Source: Desulfitobacterium_A nosdiversum (GTDB taxonomy: Bacteria > Bacillota > Desulfitobacteriia > Desulfitobacteriales > Desulfitobacteriaceae). Taken from it: 64,000 nucleotides of DNA. Below, piece after piece: positions 16,379 to 25,884 of the stretch. Under the pieces are notes generated by a model, which did not search any database, was not told where the DNA came from, and saw only the letters and a program-made list of their open reading frames with translations. The DNA lies in the NCBI RefSeq assembly GCF_049860565.1, contig NZ_CP172056.1:1736001-1800000 (forward strand), in the 5' to 3' direction. Numbering within the stretch: the stretch's first letter is position 1; each line of letters opens with the position of its first letter. The position numbers and the translations under genes are program-made.

Positions 16379-17068
16379 ATGTTTTGGGATCCGACGATGG
16401 TGATTCTTATCCCAGCGATCATTTTAACGCTATATGCTCAAACTAAAATTTCTTCCGCATATGGAAGATATTCGGAAGTCTATTCCCGCTCAGGCTATAC
16501 AGGGGCTCAAGCGGCACGGGCGATTCTTCAATCCAAGGGTATTTACGATGTGCGGATTGAACCTGTTGCAGGCAGACTGTCTGATCACTATGATCCGCGC
16601 GATCGTACCGTGCGCCTCAGCGAGGACGTGTATCATGGGAACTCGTTGGCATCGTTAGCTGTTGCAGCCCACGAAACAGGCCACGCACTTCAGCATGCGA
16701 CAGGGTATTTTCCCTTGCAGCTGCGGGCAACGTTTGTACCCGCCGCCAATTTTGGAAGCAGTCTTGGGCCGATTCTGATTCTTGCCGGTTTTTTTATCCC
16801 AGCATTTAGTTTTCTGTTGAAATTGGGTATTTTGTTTTTTGCATTGGCTGTTCTGTTTCAGTTGATTACTTTACCCGTCGAATTTAACGCAAGTCATCGG
16901 GCAATCGCCTTGTTACAAAGCAATGGGATGCTGGCACAGGATGAGGTCAAGGGTGCACGCAAGGTTTTGAGTGCGGCAGCGTTAACTTATGTTGCGGCTG
17001 CTTTGACGGCTATATTAGAGCTTACTCGTTTTATTATGATAGCCATGGGACGAAATGAGGATGAATAA
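16379..17068 (+). CDS. YugP-type membrane zinc metallopeptidase
   Basis: The 229-residue protein has the HExxH zinc motif in AAHETGHALQHATGY (about residue 100) and hydrophobic segments at the N-terminus (about 5-20), at 120-160 and near the C-terminus. This matches YugP-family membrane zinc peptidases, whose substrates are unknown. AAGGAGG precedes the ATG by about 10 bases. It overlaps the start of rsmB by 14 nt. A protease at this position between fmt and rsmB is common in clostridia. Confidence 0.9.
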   Translation: MFWDPTMVILIPAIILTLYAQTKISSAYGRYSEVYSRSGYTGAQAARAILQSKGIYDVRIEPVAGRLSDHYDPRDRTVRLSEDVYHGNSLASLAVAAHETGHALQHATGYFPLQLRATFVPAANFGSSLGPILILAGFFIPAFSFLLKLGILFFALAVLFQLITLPVEFNASHRAIALLQSNGMLAQDEVKGARKVLSAAALTYVAAALTAILELTRFIMIAMGRNEDE

Positions 17069-18419
17069 TTTTACACCGCGCGGACGGGCTGTTCGTATTC
17101 TCTGCCGGGTTGACGAGGAGAACGCCTATGTGAACCTTCTTTTACAAAAAGAATTAAAAGAGGTTCAGGAGGGACGTGATCGACAGCTCATTACAATGTT
17201 GGTGAACGGGACTTTGAAAAACCGGCTGACGTTAGATTATGCGTTGAGGCTTCATTTGCGGACGGCTCTGTCTTCTTTGCCTCATGAGGTGCGTTGGATT
17301 TTAAGAATAAGCGCTTTCCAACTGCTTTTTCTGACCAAAATTCCTGCACCTGCCGCGATTAACGAAGGTGTCGAGCTTACGAAATTGCGCCAGGGTAAAT
17401 ATACGAAATTGGTCAATGGTGTTCTTCACAACGTTTTAGAAACCGGTTGGAATATCCGTTGGCCTAATTCTAAGAAAGAGGCTGCCCGGTATTTGTCCGT
17501 GAAGTATTCTCATCCGGAATGGATGGTCAAACGCTGGCTGAAACGATACGGCTTTGAGGAAACAGAAAAACTATGTTCCACCAATAATGAACCGGTATTT
17601 TTGTGGATACGGACGAACACGCTGAAGACCACACGCGAGGATCTTGTTGAAAAACTTGAAGAGGAAGGAATTCAGGTTCAATTAGGGGACCGTGTGCCTG
17701 AAAGTCTAGTTCTCGAAAATCCTGGTGCAATAGAACAGCTCAAAAGTTTTCAAGAAGGACTTTTTACGGTTCAAGATGAGAGTTCACAGCTTGTGGCGCA
17801 TATCTTGAATCCGGCACCTGGAGATCATGTTTTGGATGCATGTGCAGCTCCAGGGGGGAAAACAACGCATATCGCCCAAAAAATGAACGATCAAGGGGAG
17901 ATCCTTGCCTTCGATATCCACTCCCATAAAATCGAACTGATTCAGCAGTTGGCCCACCGCCTGGGAATCACGATTATTCGCGCTCAAGAAGGAGATGCCC
18001 GGGAATTGAGAGGGGTAAAGGATGGCTCCTGTCCAAAAGTTTTAGTGGATGCCCCCTGCTCGGGACTGGGTGTTATTCGACGAAGAGCTGACTTGCGTTA
18101 TCATAAAGCAGAAGAAGAAATTCAAAAGCTTCCGGCCTTGCAGCTGGAGATCTTGGAAAGGGCAGCACGATGTGTGTCCAGGGGAGGGGAGCTCGTTTAT
18201 TCTACCTGTACCATTGAGCCGGAAGAAAACTTCGAGGTAGTAAAGGCGTTTAAGACCGCTCATCCAGAATTTAAGCCCGTGAGTTTACTGGATCTTTTGC
18301 CCTTTTCCCTTGAGGATGAGCGAGATATTCGTCAAGCGGAGAAAGGAATGCTCCAAATTTTGCCTCATAGGCACGGAATGGATGGCTTTTTCATCGCTAA
18401 ATTTCAACGGGAAGTTTAG
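17055..18419 (+). CDS. rsmB: 16S rRNA (cytosine-967-C5)-methyltransferase RsmB
   Basis: The 454-residue protein has an N-terminal NusB-like RNA-binding domain (about 1-140) and a C-terminal SAM-dependent methyltransferase domain. The SAM site is DACAAPGGKTTHIA (about 255), and the catalytic cysteines lie in VDAPCSGLGVIRR and VYSTCTIEPEEN. It methylates C967 in 16S rRNA. A second in-frame ATG lies two codons downstream. The gene sits between the protease and rlmN, so two rRNA methyltransferases are adjacent. Confidence 0.95.
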   Translation: MRMNNFTPRGRAVRILCRVDEENAYVNLLLQKELKEVQEGRDRQLITMLVNGTLKNRLTLDYALRLHLRTALSSLPHEVRWILRISAFQLLFLTKIPAPAAINEGVELTKLRQGKYTKLVNGVLHNVLETGWNIRWPNSKKEAARYLSVKYSHPEWMVKRWLKRYGFEETEKLCSTNNEPVFLWIRTNTLKTTREDLVEKLEEEGIQVQLGDRVPESLVLENPGAIEQLKSFQEGLFTVQDESSQLVAHILNPAPGDHVLDACAAPGGKTTHIAQKMNDQGEILAFDIHSHKIELIQQLAHRLGITIIRAQEGDARELRGVKDGSCPKVLVDAPCSGLGVIRRRADLRYHKAEEEIQKLPALQLEILERAARCVSRGGELVYSTCTIEPEENFEVVKAFKTAHPEFKPVSLLDLLPFSLEDERDIRQAEKGMLQILPHRHGMDGFFIAKFQREV

Positions 18420-18433
18420 CTGGAAGGAATTGG

Positions 18434-19507
18434 GTGAATACTATGGAGAGAAATGATATACGAGGCTTAACTGAAACCGAATTAATAAACGTATGTCAAA
18501 AAATAGGCCTGCCCAAATTCAGGGGACGACAACTCTTTCAGTGGATTCAACAGAAAGCGGTTCAAAACTGGGATGAGATCAAAAATATTGGAAAATCGGA
18601 TCTGGAAAAGATCCGGGAGAGGCTTTTTCTTGAGCCGCTTGATAAATTGAAAGAGTACGTTTCAAAGGATGGAACGCGCAAATTTCTATTTCGACTAGCC
18701 GATGGACAGAGCATTGAATGCGTTCTTATGGATTATGATCGGAAAAATAGCCGTAACCGCCGCACCGTTTGTGTTTCAACCCAGGTAGGCTGTCCGGTAG
18801 GGTGTGCTTTTTGTGCGACCGGTCTGGGCGGATGGCAAAGAAATCTCTCTGCTGGAGAAATTGTCGGGCAAATACTCGATATTACACATGCGATGCGTCG
18901 GGAAGATCCGGAATTCCAAGTGACGAATATTGTTTTTATGGGAATGGGAGAGCCTTTGTTGAATTACGATGAAGTATTAAAGAGCATTGGACTTCTCAAC
19001 CAGGAAGCAGGTCAAAACATTGGAATGCGGCGCATGACCATATCCACGAGCGGTGTGGCGCCGAAAATTCGGCAATTAGCCGAGGATAACCCTCAAGTGG
19101 GGTTGGCCGTGTCATTGCATAGTGCGGATAATTCGAAGCGAAATGATTTAATACCTATCAATCGGCACTATCCCCTGGATGAGCTGATGAAAGCTTGCCA
19201 AGAGTATACGGAAAAGACGAGCCGGAGAATAACGTTTGAAGTTGCCTTAATTGCAGGTCAGGCAACGATGGAGGATGCTGAACAATTGTCTGAACTTTTG
19301 CAAGGACAACTTGCCCATGTTAACTTAATCCCGGTTAATCCGGTTGCCGAAACAGGGATGGCCCGACCGGATATTGGAGAAATGAAGAAGTTCGCACAAA
19401 TTCTCGAACGACGGGGAATACCCGTTTCCCTCCGAGAAGAAAAAGGAACAGATATTAACGCAGCTTGCGGACAACTGCGGCGTCAGTGGGAGAGTGAAGA
19501 GAAATGA
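18434..19507 (+). CDS. rlmN: Dual-specificity 23S rRNA/tRNA adenine-C2 methyltransferase RlmN
   Basis: The 357-residue radical-SAM enzyme has the CxxxCxxC motif in CPVGCAFCATG (about residue 119) and the methylation cysteine near the C-terminus (INAACGQL). It methylates A2503 of 23S rRNA and A37 of some tRNAs. The GTG at 18434 is chosen because GGAAGG lies six bases before it; an ATG three codons later is too far from that site. Its stop overlaps the start of the first FHA gene (ATGA). Confidence 0.97.
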   Translation: MNTMERNDIRGLTETELINVCQKIGLPKFRGRQLFQWIQQKAVQNWDEIKNIGKSDLEKIRERLFLEPLDKLKEYVSKDGTRKFLFRLADGQSIECVLMDYDRKNSRNRRTVCVSTQVGCPVGCAFCATGLGGWQRNLSAGEIVGQILDITHAMRREDPEFQVTNIVFMGMGEPLLNYDEVLKSIGLLNQEAGQNIGMRRMTISTSGVAPKIRQLAEDNPQVGLAVSLHSADNSKRNDLIPINRHYPLDELMKACQEYTEKTSRRITFEVALIAGQATMEDAEQLSELLQGQLAHVNLIPVNPVAETGMARPDIGEMKKFAQILERRGIPVSLREEKGTDINAACGQLRRQWESEEK

Positions 19508-20304
19508 GCCTATTAGCTCGTTTTGAAGAAGTGGCGGAACATCTTTTTACGGGAGTGTTTAAAAAAAATGCAGCCCGTCTTCAGCCTGTTGAAATTGCGA
19601 AGGAACTGGTTAAAGCCATGCTTAAAAATAAGCAGGTCAGCATTTCTCAAGTCTATGTTCCCAATGTCTACCGCGTTTTTTTGAATTCGAGTGATTGGAG
19701 TCCTTTAGCTAGTTTTGGCGATGCGTTCCTCATCGAACTTTCCAAATATATCTATGCCGAAGGCCAACGCAGCGGATTTACTTTTTTATCGAAACCTTCG
19801 ATTGAACTGCATTCGGATGACACGGTGAAACCCTGTGAAATGTTTGTTGAGGTGGATTTTGATGACTCTATTGTTGTGAATTGGGAAGCAGATGACGAGT
19901 ATCGAGAAGAGAGTGAGCCTGCTGAAGATTGGAAAGAACAAACCAATTTTTATAAAGGACTGAGTTCATTGAATCCATTGAATCCAGTGGATTCTTTAGA
20001 ACAAGGGAGGAATTCTCAGTACTATCTCGAAATCCTTGAAGGACCGGATCGAGGGAAAAAGCTTCCTTTAGAGGGTGATGTTATCAATATAGGACGCCAC
20101 TCTCAATGTGAGGTCGTACTCAATGATGCGGAAGTTTCCCGCAGACACTTTAAGCTGAGTCGAATAGGTACTGGCTGGGAAATCGATGATTTAGGCAGTA
20201 CCAATGGTACTTGGCTTAACAACCAACGGATTACGAAGCAAATGCTTTTTCCGGGAGACCGAATTGAAATTGGGCAATCCGAAATGGTTCTTCGACGGGA
20301 GTAG
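19504..20304 (+). CDS. FhaA-like protein: DUF3662 domain plus FHA domain
   Basis: The 266-residue protein has an N-terminal DUF3662 domain (about 1-120, beginning LLARFEEVAEHLFTGVFKK). An acidic linker follows, then a C-terminal FHA phosphothreonine-binding domain with INIGRHSQCEVVLND, SRRHF and LGSTNGTWLNN. This is the FhaA architecture best known from the actinobacterial pknB operon, where FhaA binds phosphorylated cell-wall proteins. It is coupled to rlmN and lies directly upstream of a second FHA gene, a PP2C phosphatase and, further on, the PASTA kinase that would phosphorylate its ligands. Confidence 0.92.
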   Translation: MSLLARFEEVAEHLFTGVFKKNAARLQPVEIAKELVKAMLKNKQVSISQVYVPNVYRVFLNSSDWSPLASFGDAFLIELSKYIYAEGQRSGFTFLSKPSIELHSDDTVKPCEMFVEVDFDDSIVVNWEADDEYREESEPAEDWKEQTNFYKGLSSLNPLNPVDSLEQGRNSQYYLEILEGPDRGKKLPLEGDVINIGRHSQCEVVLNDAEVSRRHFKLSRIGTGWEIDDLGSTNGTWLNNQRITKQMLFPGDRIEIGQSEMVLRRE

Positions 20305-20317
20305 CACGGAGGTATCT

Positions 20318-20767
20318 ATGCAGTTCATTGTTGTTTTAGGGCGTCTTCTTTTTATCGGCTTAATCTACTTTTTCTTATTCAGGGTGCTTACAGCTCTTTT
20401 AGCTGATCTTCAGTTTAAAGGTATAATACGCAGGGAAGAGCAGGATTTTGGCCGTTTGGAAGTGCTTGCAGGAGGTGAATTTTTGCCGAAAGGCAGAGTT
20501 TACCGTATTGATAGTAAAGGACTAAAGCTAGGACGCGGGAAAAATAATGAAGTTGTTCTGGCGGATCATTTTGCGTCAATGGAACATGCTCAGATCCGTC
20601 ATAGGAAGGGAATGACCACCCTTGAGGATCTTGGAAGTACGAATGGTACCTGGGTTAATGGCGAAAGAATTAACTCGCCTGTTCAGTTGGTTACAGGCGA
20701 TTATGTGAAAATTGGAAGTATCACCTTCCAGTATTCGAGGTGGCAAAATGAAAGTACTAAGCTTTAG
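20318..20767 (+). CDS. FhaB-like membrane-anchored FHA protein
   Basis: The 149-residue protein has one N-terminal transmembrane segment (about 3-25) and a C-terminal FHA domain (GLKLGRGKNNEVVLAD, SMEHAQI, LGSTNGTWVNG). The ATG at 20318 lies after CACGGAGG; a longer frame reaching back into the previous gene has no ribosome site. In actinobacteria FhaB (FipA) connects the PknB kinase to the divisome. Here it overlaps the phosphatase gene by 20 nt. A role in recruiting kinase targets to the membrane is inferred from family and context. Confidence 0.9.
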   Translation: MQFIVVLGRLLFIGLIYFFLFRVLTALLADLQFKGIIRREEQDFGRLEVLAGGEFLPKGRVYRIDSKGLKLGRGKNNEVVLADHFASMEHAQIRHRKGMTTLEDLGSTNGTWVNGERINSPVQLVTGDYVKIGSITFQYSRWQNESTKL

Positions 20768-21467
20768 CGAAACCGGATGCGTAAGAAAAAACAATGAAGA
20801 TTCCTTCCTGGTACTTCCGCAATACGGAATTTATGCCGTTGCGGATGGAATGGGCGGGCATCTCGCAGGAGAAGTTGCATCACGAACAGCACTTGAAGTA
20901 CTGAGCGAAGCTGCGCCGGAACTTGAACGTTTAGATTTAGATGCGCTGGAATCCTGGGTTAAAAATGCTTTAATACAAGCGAACAGCCGGGTTTTTGAGG
21001 CCTCGACGGCGAGTCCCGCTCATGAAGGCATGGGTACAACTTTAACCGTATTAGTCTTTAAAGCGGATCAGGTTGTGATCGCTCATGTGGGAGACAGCCG
21101 CGGCTATTTATGGCGGGGAGAGAAACTGATCCCATTGACGGTGGATCATTCCCTTGTCGAAGAACTTGTTCGGATGGGGCAGATTTCCCCTGAAGAAGCA
21201 GAAAAACATCCCCAACGTCATGTTCTGGTACGGGCAGTGGGAGCCTCTCAACAAATAGAAGTGGATTCCAGCTGCCAAGACTATCTTCTCGGAGACGTAT
21301 TCTTGCTCTGTACGGATGGCTTTTCTAATGTCATTTCAGAGCCTGAATTGATTGAGGAGCTATCAAAAGCAGGGTCATGGGAAGAGCATATGGAACGGAT
21401 GCGGCAGCTCATTCTTGACCGGGGAGCCCCTGATAATTTTACAGCGCTGTGCTGTATAGCGGAGTGA
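20748..21467 (+). CDS. prpC: PP2C-type serine/threonine phosphatase
   Basis: The 239-residue protein is a metal-dependent PP2C phosphatase of the Stp/PrpC/PstP type. Metal-binding motifs are NEDSF, ADGMGGH, HVGDSRGY, LCTDGFSN and GAPDNFTA. It is soluble and ends after the catalytic domain, unlike actinobacterial PstP, which is membrane anchored. The ATG at 20748 follows CGAGGTGG. It should reverse phosphorylation by the PASTA kinase encoded 2.7 kb downstream in the same operon. Confidence 0.95.
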   Translation: MKVLSFSETGCVRKNNEDSFLVLPQYGIYAVADGMGGHLAGEVASRTALEVLSEAAPELERLDLDALESWVKNALIQANSRVFEASTASPAHEGMGTTLTVLVFKADQVVIAHVGDSRGYLWRGEKLIPLTVDHSLVEELVRMGQISPEEAEKHPQRHVLVRAVGASQQIEVDSSCQDYLLGDVFLLCTDGFSNVISEPELIEELSKAGSWEEHMERMRQLILDRGAPDNFTALCCIAE

Positions 21468-21471
21468 AAGA

Positions 21472-22758
21472 ATGAAAGGTTATGGTGTGCTGCGCCTACT
21501 TAATTTAATAATTTTGTGGGTTGGTCTGGGTGTACTTGTGGCAGATGGACGGTCAAACGGGCAGATTCTCTGGCAAGCGGCAATATTTTCTCTATTGCTT
21601 CTCCTAGGGGCAATCGTCGAAAAGATAACCGCTTACAAAGGAGATCCCTTGCTTCTCGCTACTGTTCAGCTGATTGTAATCATAGGTTTGGTTTTTTTAA
21701 CCCGAATTAAGCCTGCTCTAGCGATACGTCAATTTTGGTGGGCAAATATCGGGCTGTTTGCATTTTATTTTATAATTTACGGACTAAAGGATTATCGAAA
21801 ACTCGGCCGCTATCAATACCTTTGGGGGTTGGCGGCAATTGCCATGCTTTTTCTGACGCTGGTGTTCGGTGTGACTTCAGGGGGAGCAACCAGTTGGTTG
21901 TCCATTGGAGGGTTTAGCTTTGAACCGGAAGAATTCGTTAAAATCGTGTTGCTCCTTTTCTTAGCCGCTTATTTGGCTGAGCATGAGGAAATTCTCAGAG
22001 TGGGAACGGTGCAAATAGGTTACCTCTCCTTACCGGATTGGCGTACGCTTGGACCTTTTATTCTCATGGGCGGATTTTCTCTGGGATTGCTGGCTGCCCA
22101 AAAAAGTTTAGGAACAGCTCTCGTTTTTTATTCCCTCTTTGTATTGCTGCTTTATGCGGTAACGGAGCGCCCTCTTTATCTCGGCGTATCTCTGCCGGTT
22201 TTGATGGCGACCGGGTTTATGGGTTATGTCTTGTTTGGTCACGTTCGAGTTAGAGTTGCAACGTGGCTCCACCCTTGGGCGGATTCTTCAGGCGCAGGCT
22301 ACCAGATTTCTCAGTCCCTATTTGCCATCGGCGGAGGAAAAGTGCTGGGGACTGGATTGGGAAATGGTATTGGTGCATTTCAGGTACCTGCTTCCAGTAC
22401 GGATTTTATCTTTTCTGTGATAGCTGAAGAAATTGGATTTGCAGGAGCCATGGCCCTCCTATTGCTTTTCCTTATCGTTGTCCTGCGTGCTTTTTTAATC
22501 AGTTTGCGTTCAGTCGATCGCTTTGGGCAGATCCTGGCAGCAGGTATTGGAATTTTGATAGGAACAGAAACTTTGGTTATTTTGGCTGGAGTTACGAAGT
22601 TATTGCCATTAACGGGAATTCCTCTTCCTTGGGTAAGTTACGGAGGAAGTTCTATGCTTGTACACTTTCTTTTCTTAAGTATACTGGGAAATATATCACA
22701 AATCTCAGCGGCGGATCCCTTGAACTTGAAGAACAAAGAAAGGGGGTACGCGCTGTGA
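21472..22758 (+). CDS. FtsW/RodA/SpoVE-family peptidoglycan polymerase
   Basis: The 428-residue membrane protein has about ten transmembrane segments and SEDS-family signatures: GGATSWL, FEPEEFVKI and, near the C-terminus, GIPLPWVSYGGSSML. SEDS proteins polymerise glycan strands from lipid II together with a cognate class B PBP, which is encoded by the next gene. The stop codon overlaps the PBP start. Whether it serves elongation (RodA), division (FtsW) or sporulation (SpoVE) cannot be told from sequence; the operon context resembles actinobacterial RodA-PbpA. Confidence 0.93.
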   Translation: MKGYGVLRLLNLIILWVGLGVLVADGRSNGQILWQAAIFSLLLLLGAIVEKITAYKGDPLLLATVQLIVIIGLVFLTRIKPALAIRQFWWANIGLFAFYFIIYGLKDYRKLGRYQYLWGLAAIAMLFLTLVFGVTSGGATSWLSIGGFSFEPEEFVKIVLLLFLAAYLAEHEEILRVGTVQIGYLSLPDWRTLGPFILMGGFSLGLLAAQKSLGTALVFYSLFVLLLYAVTERPLYLGVSLPVLMATGFMGYVLFGHVRVRVATWLHPWADSSGAGYQISQSLFAIGGGKVLGTGLGNGIGAFQVPASSTDFIFSVIAEEIGFAGAMALLLLFLIVVLRAFLISLRSVDRFGQILAAGIGILIGTETLVILAGVTKLLPLTGIPLPWVSYGGSSMLVHFLFLSILGNISQISAADPLNLKNKERGYAL

Positions 22759-24173
22759 GAAAAGGTTTGCACCATATTGCCCTTGGTTTTTCGATAAGCT
22801 TTATCTTCCTGAGCTTCGGGCTGGTTTATTGGCAGGTTGTGCGTTCCAATGATTTGCAGGAGAATCCTGCGAATCGGCGTCTCATTCTGATGGAACAACG
22901 TGTGGTTCGAGGAGGAATTTTTGACCGAAACGGCGAAATATTGGCTCAGACTCAAACAACCAATAATCAGCGAAAACGAATTTATCCTAAAGGAGAAGCC
23001 CTTGAACCTTTAATGGGATATGCTACACTGCAGCATGGTTCGGCAGGAATGGAAGCAACGTTCGGTGACTGGTTGTTTGGAATAAAGAATGCAACACCTG
23101 CGCAGGAACTGGAACAACTCTTCCAGCTTCCGCGAAAGGGAAACGATGTTGTTTTAACTTTGGATTATCGTTTGCAAAAAATTGCTTATGACGGGCTGAA
23201 AGACAAGAGGGGAGCTGCAGTAGCTCTTGATCCCCGTACAGGGGAGGTTCTGGCTCTCGTCAGTTACCCTGGATTTGATCCTAATACATTGGACCAAGAT
23301 TGGTCAGAACTCAGCAAAAAAGCGGGAAGTCCCTTTGTAAATCACGCTTTTGCCCTCTATCCGCCTGGATCAGCGATGAAAGTCATTACCTCAGCGGCAA
23401 TTCTTCGTTCAGGGGTCAATACGGGGGACCTATACAATTGTACGGGTTCAACGGTCATCAATGGACAGGTTATTCCTGAACAAAATGATAAAGCCCATGG
23501 ATGGGTCAATTTTGATACGGCACTTGCTGATTCCTGCAATACTTATTTCGCGACGTTTGGAGTACGGAGCGGAGATCAGCAATTTCTTAATGCTGTTAAA
23601 GGCTTTGGCTTTGGTCAGACGATTCCCTTCGAATTGTCTGTTTCATCAAGCCGGATTACGAATAAAGCGGCTGTGCCGAAACAACTCAGTACAAATCTGC
23701 TTGCTGCAAGTTCCTTTGGACAAGGAGAAGTACTCGTCAGTCCTTTTCATATGGCTTTGGTAGCAGCAGGCATAGCGAATCATGGGGTTATTATGGCTCC
23801 TCATATTGTGGATCGCGTAATAGATGATAAGCAAAGTGTCCTTTATAAAACGGACTCGAAACCATGGTTAACGGCTTTGTCATCAGAGGAGGCCGACAAG
23901 ATAAAAAGTGCGATGATTGCAGCAGTTAATGATGGAACAGCATCACCCGGAGGAATAGAGGGAATTCAAGTCGCTGCCAAAACAGGCTCAGCTGAGCCTG
24001 GAGGAAATGCCAAAACTCATGCTTGGTATATCGCATTTGCTCCTGCAGAATCCCCCAAAATTGCCGTGGCTGTTCTTGTAGAAAATGGAGGAACAGGCGG
24101 GGCCGCAGCAGCTCCAATAGCTCGGGAAATGATCCAAACCGCATTAAGCCAGAAAGTAGGTGAATCTAAATGA
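22755..24173 (+). CDS. Class B penicillin-binding protein (transpeptidase), PbpA-like
   Basis: The 472-residue protein has one N-terminal membrane anchor (about 5-30), a short dimerisation segment (RGGIFDRNGEILAQT) and a transpeptidase domain. The active-site motifs are SAMK near 206, SCN near 258 and KTG near 408. It cross-links peptidoglycan. The GTG at 22755 overlaps the SEDS gene stop and lies eight bases after AAAGGGGG; the longer frame reads back into that gene and is rejected. Its size and place match the PbpA/RodA pair of the pknB operon. The kinase gene follows with a 4-nt overlap. Confidence 0.94.
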   Translation: MRKGLHHIALGFSISFIFLSFGLVYWQVVRSNDLQENPANRRLILMEQRVVRGGIFDRNGEILAQTQTTNNQRKRIYPKGEALEPLMGYATLQHGSAGMEATFGDWLFGIKNATPAQELEQLFQLPRKGNDVVLTLDYRLQKIAYDGLKDKRGAAVALDPRTGEVLALVSYPGFDPNTLDQDWSELSKKAGSPFVNHAFALYPPGSAMKVITSAAILRSGVNTGDLYNCTGSTVINGQVIPEQNDKAHGWVNFDTALADSCNTYFATFGVRSGDQQFLNAVKGFGFGQTIPFELSVSSSRITNKAAVPKQLSTNLLAASSFGQGEVLVSPFHMALVAAGIANHGVIMAPHIVDRVIDDKQSVLYKTDSKPWLTALSSEEADKIKSAMIAAVNDGTASPGGIEGIQVAAKTGSAEPGGNAKTHAWYIAFAPAESPKIAVAVLVENGGTGGAAAAPIAREMIQTALSQKVGESK

Positions 24174-25861
24174 GCAAAGTATTTGGTGAACGCTATGAAA
24201 TTATAGAACGAATCGGAGTCGGAGGAATGGCTATCGTTTATAAAGCAAAAGATCTCTTGCTCAATCGAATCGTTACAATTAAAGTGCTTCGTGAACAATT
24301 CGCTTCTGATGACGACTTCGTGCGGCGGTTCAGGAGGGAAGCGCAATCCGCTGCTAGTCTGTCTCACCCCAATATCGTCTCTATTTATGATGTGGGCAAG
24401 GATGGAGATACCGAATATATCGTGATGGAGTATGTCGAAGGGCAGAATCTTAAGGAATTGATTCGTAATTATGCCCCGTTATCTTCTGAGCAAAGCATCA
24501 ATCTTGCGATGCAAATTGCTCAGGCTATTCGTCATGCTCATGAACATAAAATTATTCATCGCGACATTAAACCGCATAATATCCTAGTCACTGCGGACGG
24601 ACGCTTGAAAGTTACTGATTTTGGAATTGCCCGGGCGGTTTCGGCAGCAACGATGACGCATACCGGAGATATTATCGGTTCGGTTCATTATCTGTCACCT
24701 GAACAGGCTAAAGGCGTTCAGACGAATGAGCAATCTGATCTTTACTCATTAGGAATTATTCTTTATGAGCTGCTGACAGGCAAGGTTCCGTATGACGGAG
24801 AAACACCGATCGCCATAGCCTTGAAACACTTGCAGGAACAGCCTGTACCGCCGTCAAAACTGAATCCGAGGATTAGCCAGGAATTAGAGAGTATCATCTT
24901 AAGGGCTATTGCTAAATCCCCGGAACAGCGCTATCAAACGGCAGCTGAGATGCTGGAGGACCTGGCGCATGTGCAAAACGGACAGCCTATCCGCAAAGTG
25001 GATTTACCCTATGAAGAGGATCTTGAGAGTACGCGTATTCATAAGTCCTTAAGCAATGGAGTTAATGCAGCTTTATCCTCTCAACCGAAAGATGAAGAAT
25101 CTATACTGAAGAAACCGAAGAAAAAACGGAAAATCTGGCCGTGGGTGACTGCGGGAATCGTTTTGCTCTTGCTTGCTTTAGGGTTCGGGTTTAGAAGCTA
25201 TATCATGGGCGGACAAGCGAAGGTTCCAGATCTGGTGGGTAAATCAGTACAGGATGCCGGGGTTTTAGTTAAGTTCGCGAATCTTCAGCTTGATCCTAAT
25301 CCCGGTCAGGAATACAGTGATACTGTGGAAAAAGATAAAATCACGCGTCAGGATCCTGCTGCGGACAGCTATGTTAAATCAGGGCGTGCAATTAAAATTT
25401 GGGTAAGCCTAGGTCCTCAAATGCATACAATGCCGAATGTTTCCAATGGAAAAATGAGTTTGGACGATGCTAAAAATGCCATCAAATCTGCGGAGTTCTT
25501 ATTAGGGGATAATTTCACTTCTGTTCAAGACCCGGCATCGAATTTGCCAGCCGGAACAGTTATCGGTCAGGACCCTGCGGCAAATTCGCCATGGGCTGAA
25601 AATGGGAAAATTACATTGACAGTCAGCGGCGGAACGGGTACTGCCAATCAGATCATGCCTAATTTAGTTGGGTATTCAGTGAATCAGGCTCAGAACGTAC
25701 TTGTCAATCAAATGAAACTGATCCCTGTTATTAACCATCAAAAATCCCAGGATTACCCTGAAGGGGCGGTAATATCAACGAATCCGAAGCCGGGTGATCC
25801 TATTCCGGCAGGTTCAGTTGTAACTATTACCGTATCAGACGGACCGGGGCCATCTGCGTAA
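24170..25861 (+). CDS. prkC: PASTA-domain serine/threonine kinase (PrkC/PknB)
   Basis: The 563-residue kinase has a cytoplasmic catalytic domain (about 1-270) with GVGGMAIVYKA, HRDIKPHNIL (about 130) and the DFGIA motif. A Lys/Pro-rich linker, one transmembrane helix (about 321-344) and three extracellular PASTA domains (about 350-562) follow. PASTA domains bind muropeptides or lipid II, so it monitors the cell wall; the family also controls spore germination. The ATG follows AGGTGAATCTAA. Its position after FHA, phosphatase, SEDS and PBP genes and before rsgA joins an actinobacterial and a Firmicutes order. Confidence 0.96.
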   Translation: MSKVFGERYEIIERIGVGGMAIVYKAKDLLLNRIVTIKVLREQFASDDDFVRRFRREAQSAASLSHPNIVSIYDVGKDGDTEYIVMEYVEGQNLKELIRNYAPLSSEQSINLAMQIAQAIRHAHEHKIIHRDIKPHNILVTADGRLKVTDFGIARAVSAATMTHTGDIIGSVHYLSPEQAKGVQTNEQSDLYSLGIILYELLTGKVPYDGETPIAIALKHLQEQPVPPSKLNPRISQELESIILRAIAKSPEQRYQTAAEMLEDLAHVQNGQPIRKVDLPYEEDLESTRIHKSLSNGVNAALSSQPKDEESILKKPKKKRKIWPWVTAGIVLLLLALGFGFRSYIMGGQAKVPDLVGKSVQDAGVLVKFANLQLDPNPGQEYSDTVEKDKITRQDPAADSYVKSGRAIKIWVSLGPQMHTMPNVSNGKMSLDDAKNAIKSAEFLLGDNFTSVQDPASNLPAGTVIGQDPAANSPWAENGKITLTVSGGTGTANQIMPNLVGYSVNQAQNVLVNQMKLIPVINHQKSQDYPEGAVISTNPKPGDPIPAGSVVTITVSDGPGPSA

Positions 25862-25884
25862 TCCTAAGCATTGAAAGGGAAAAT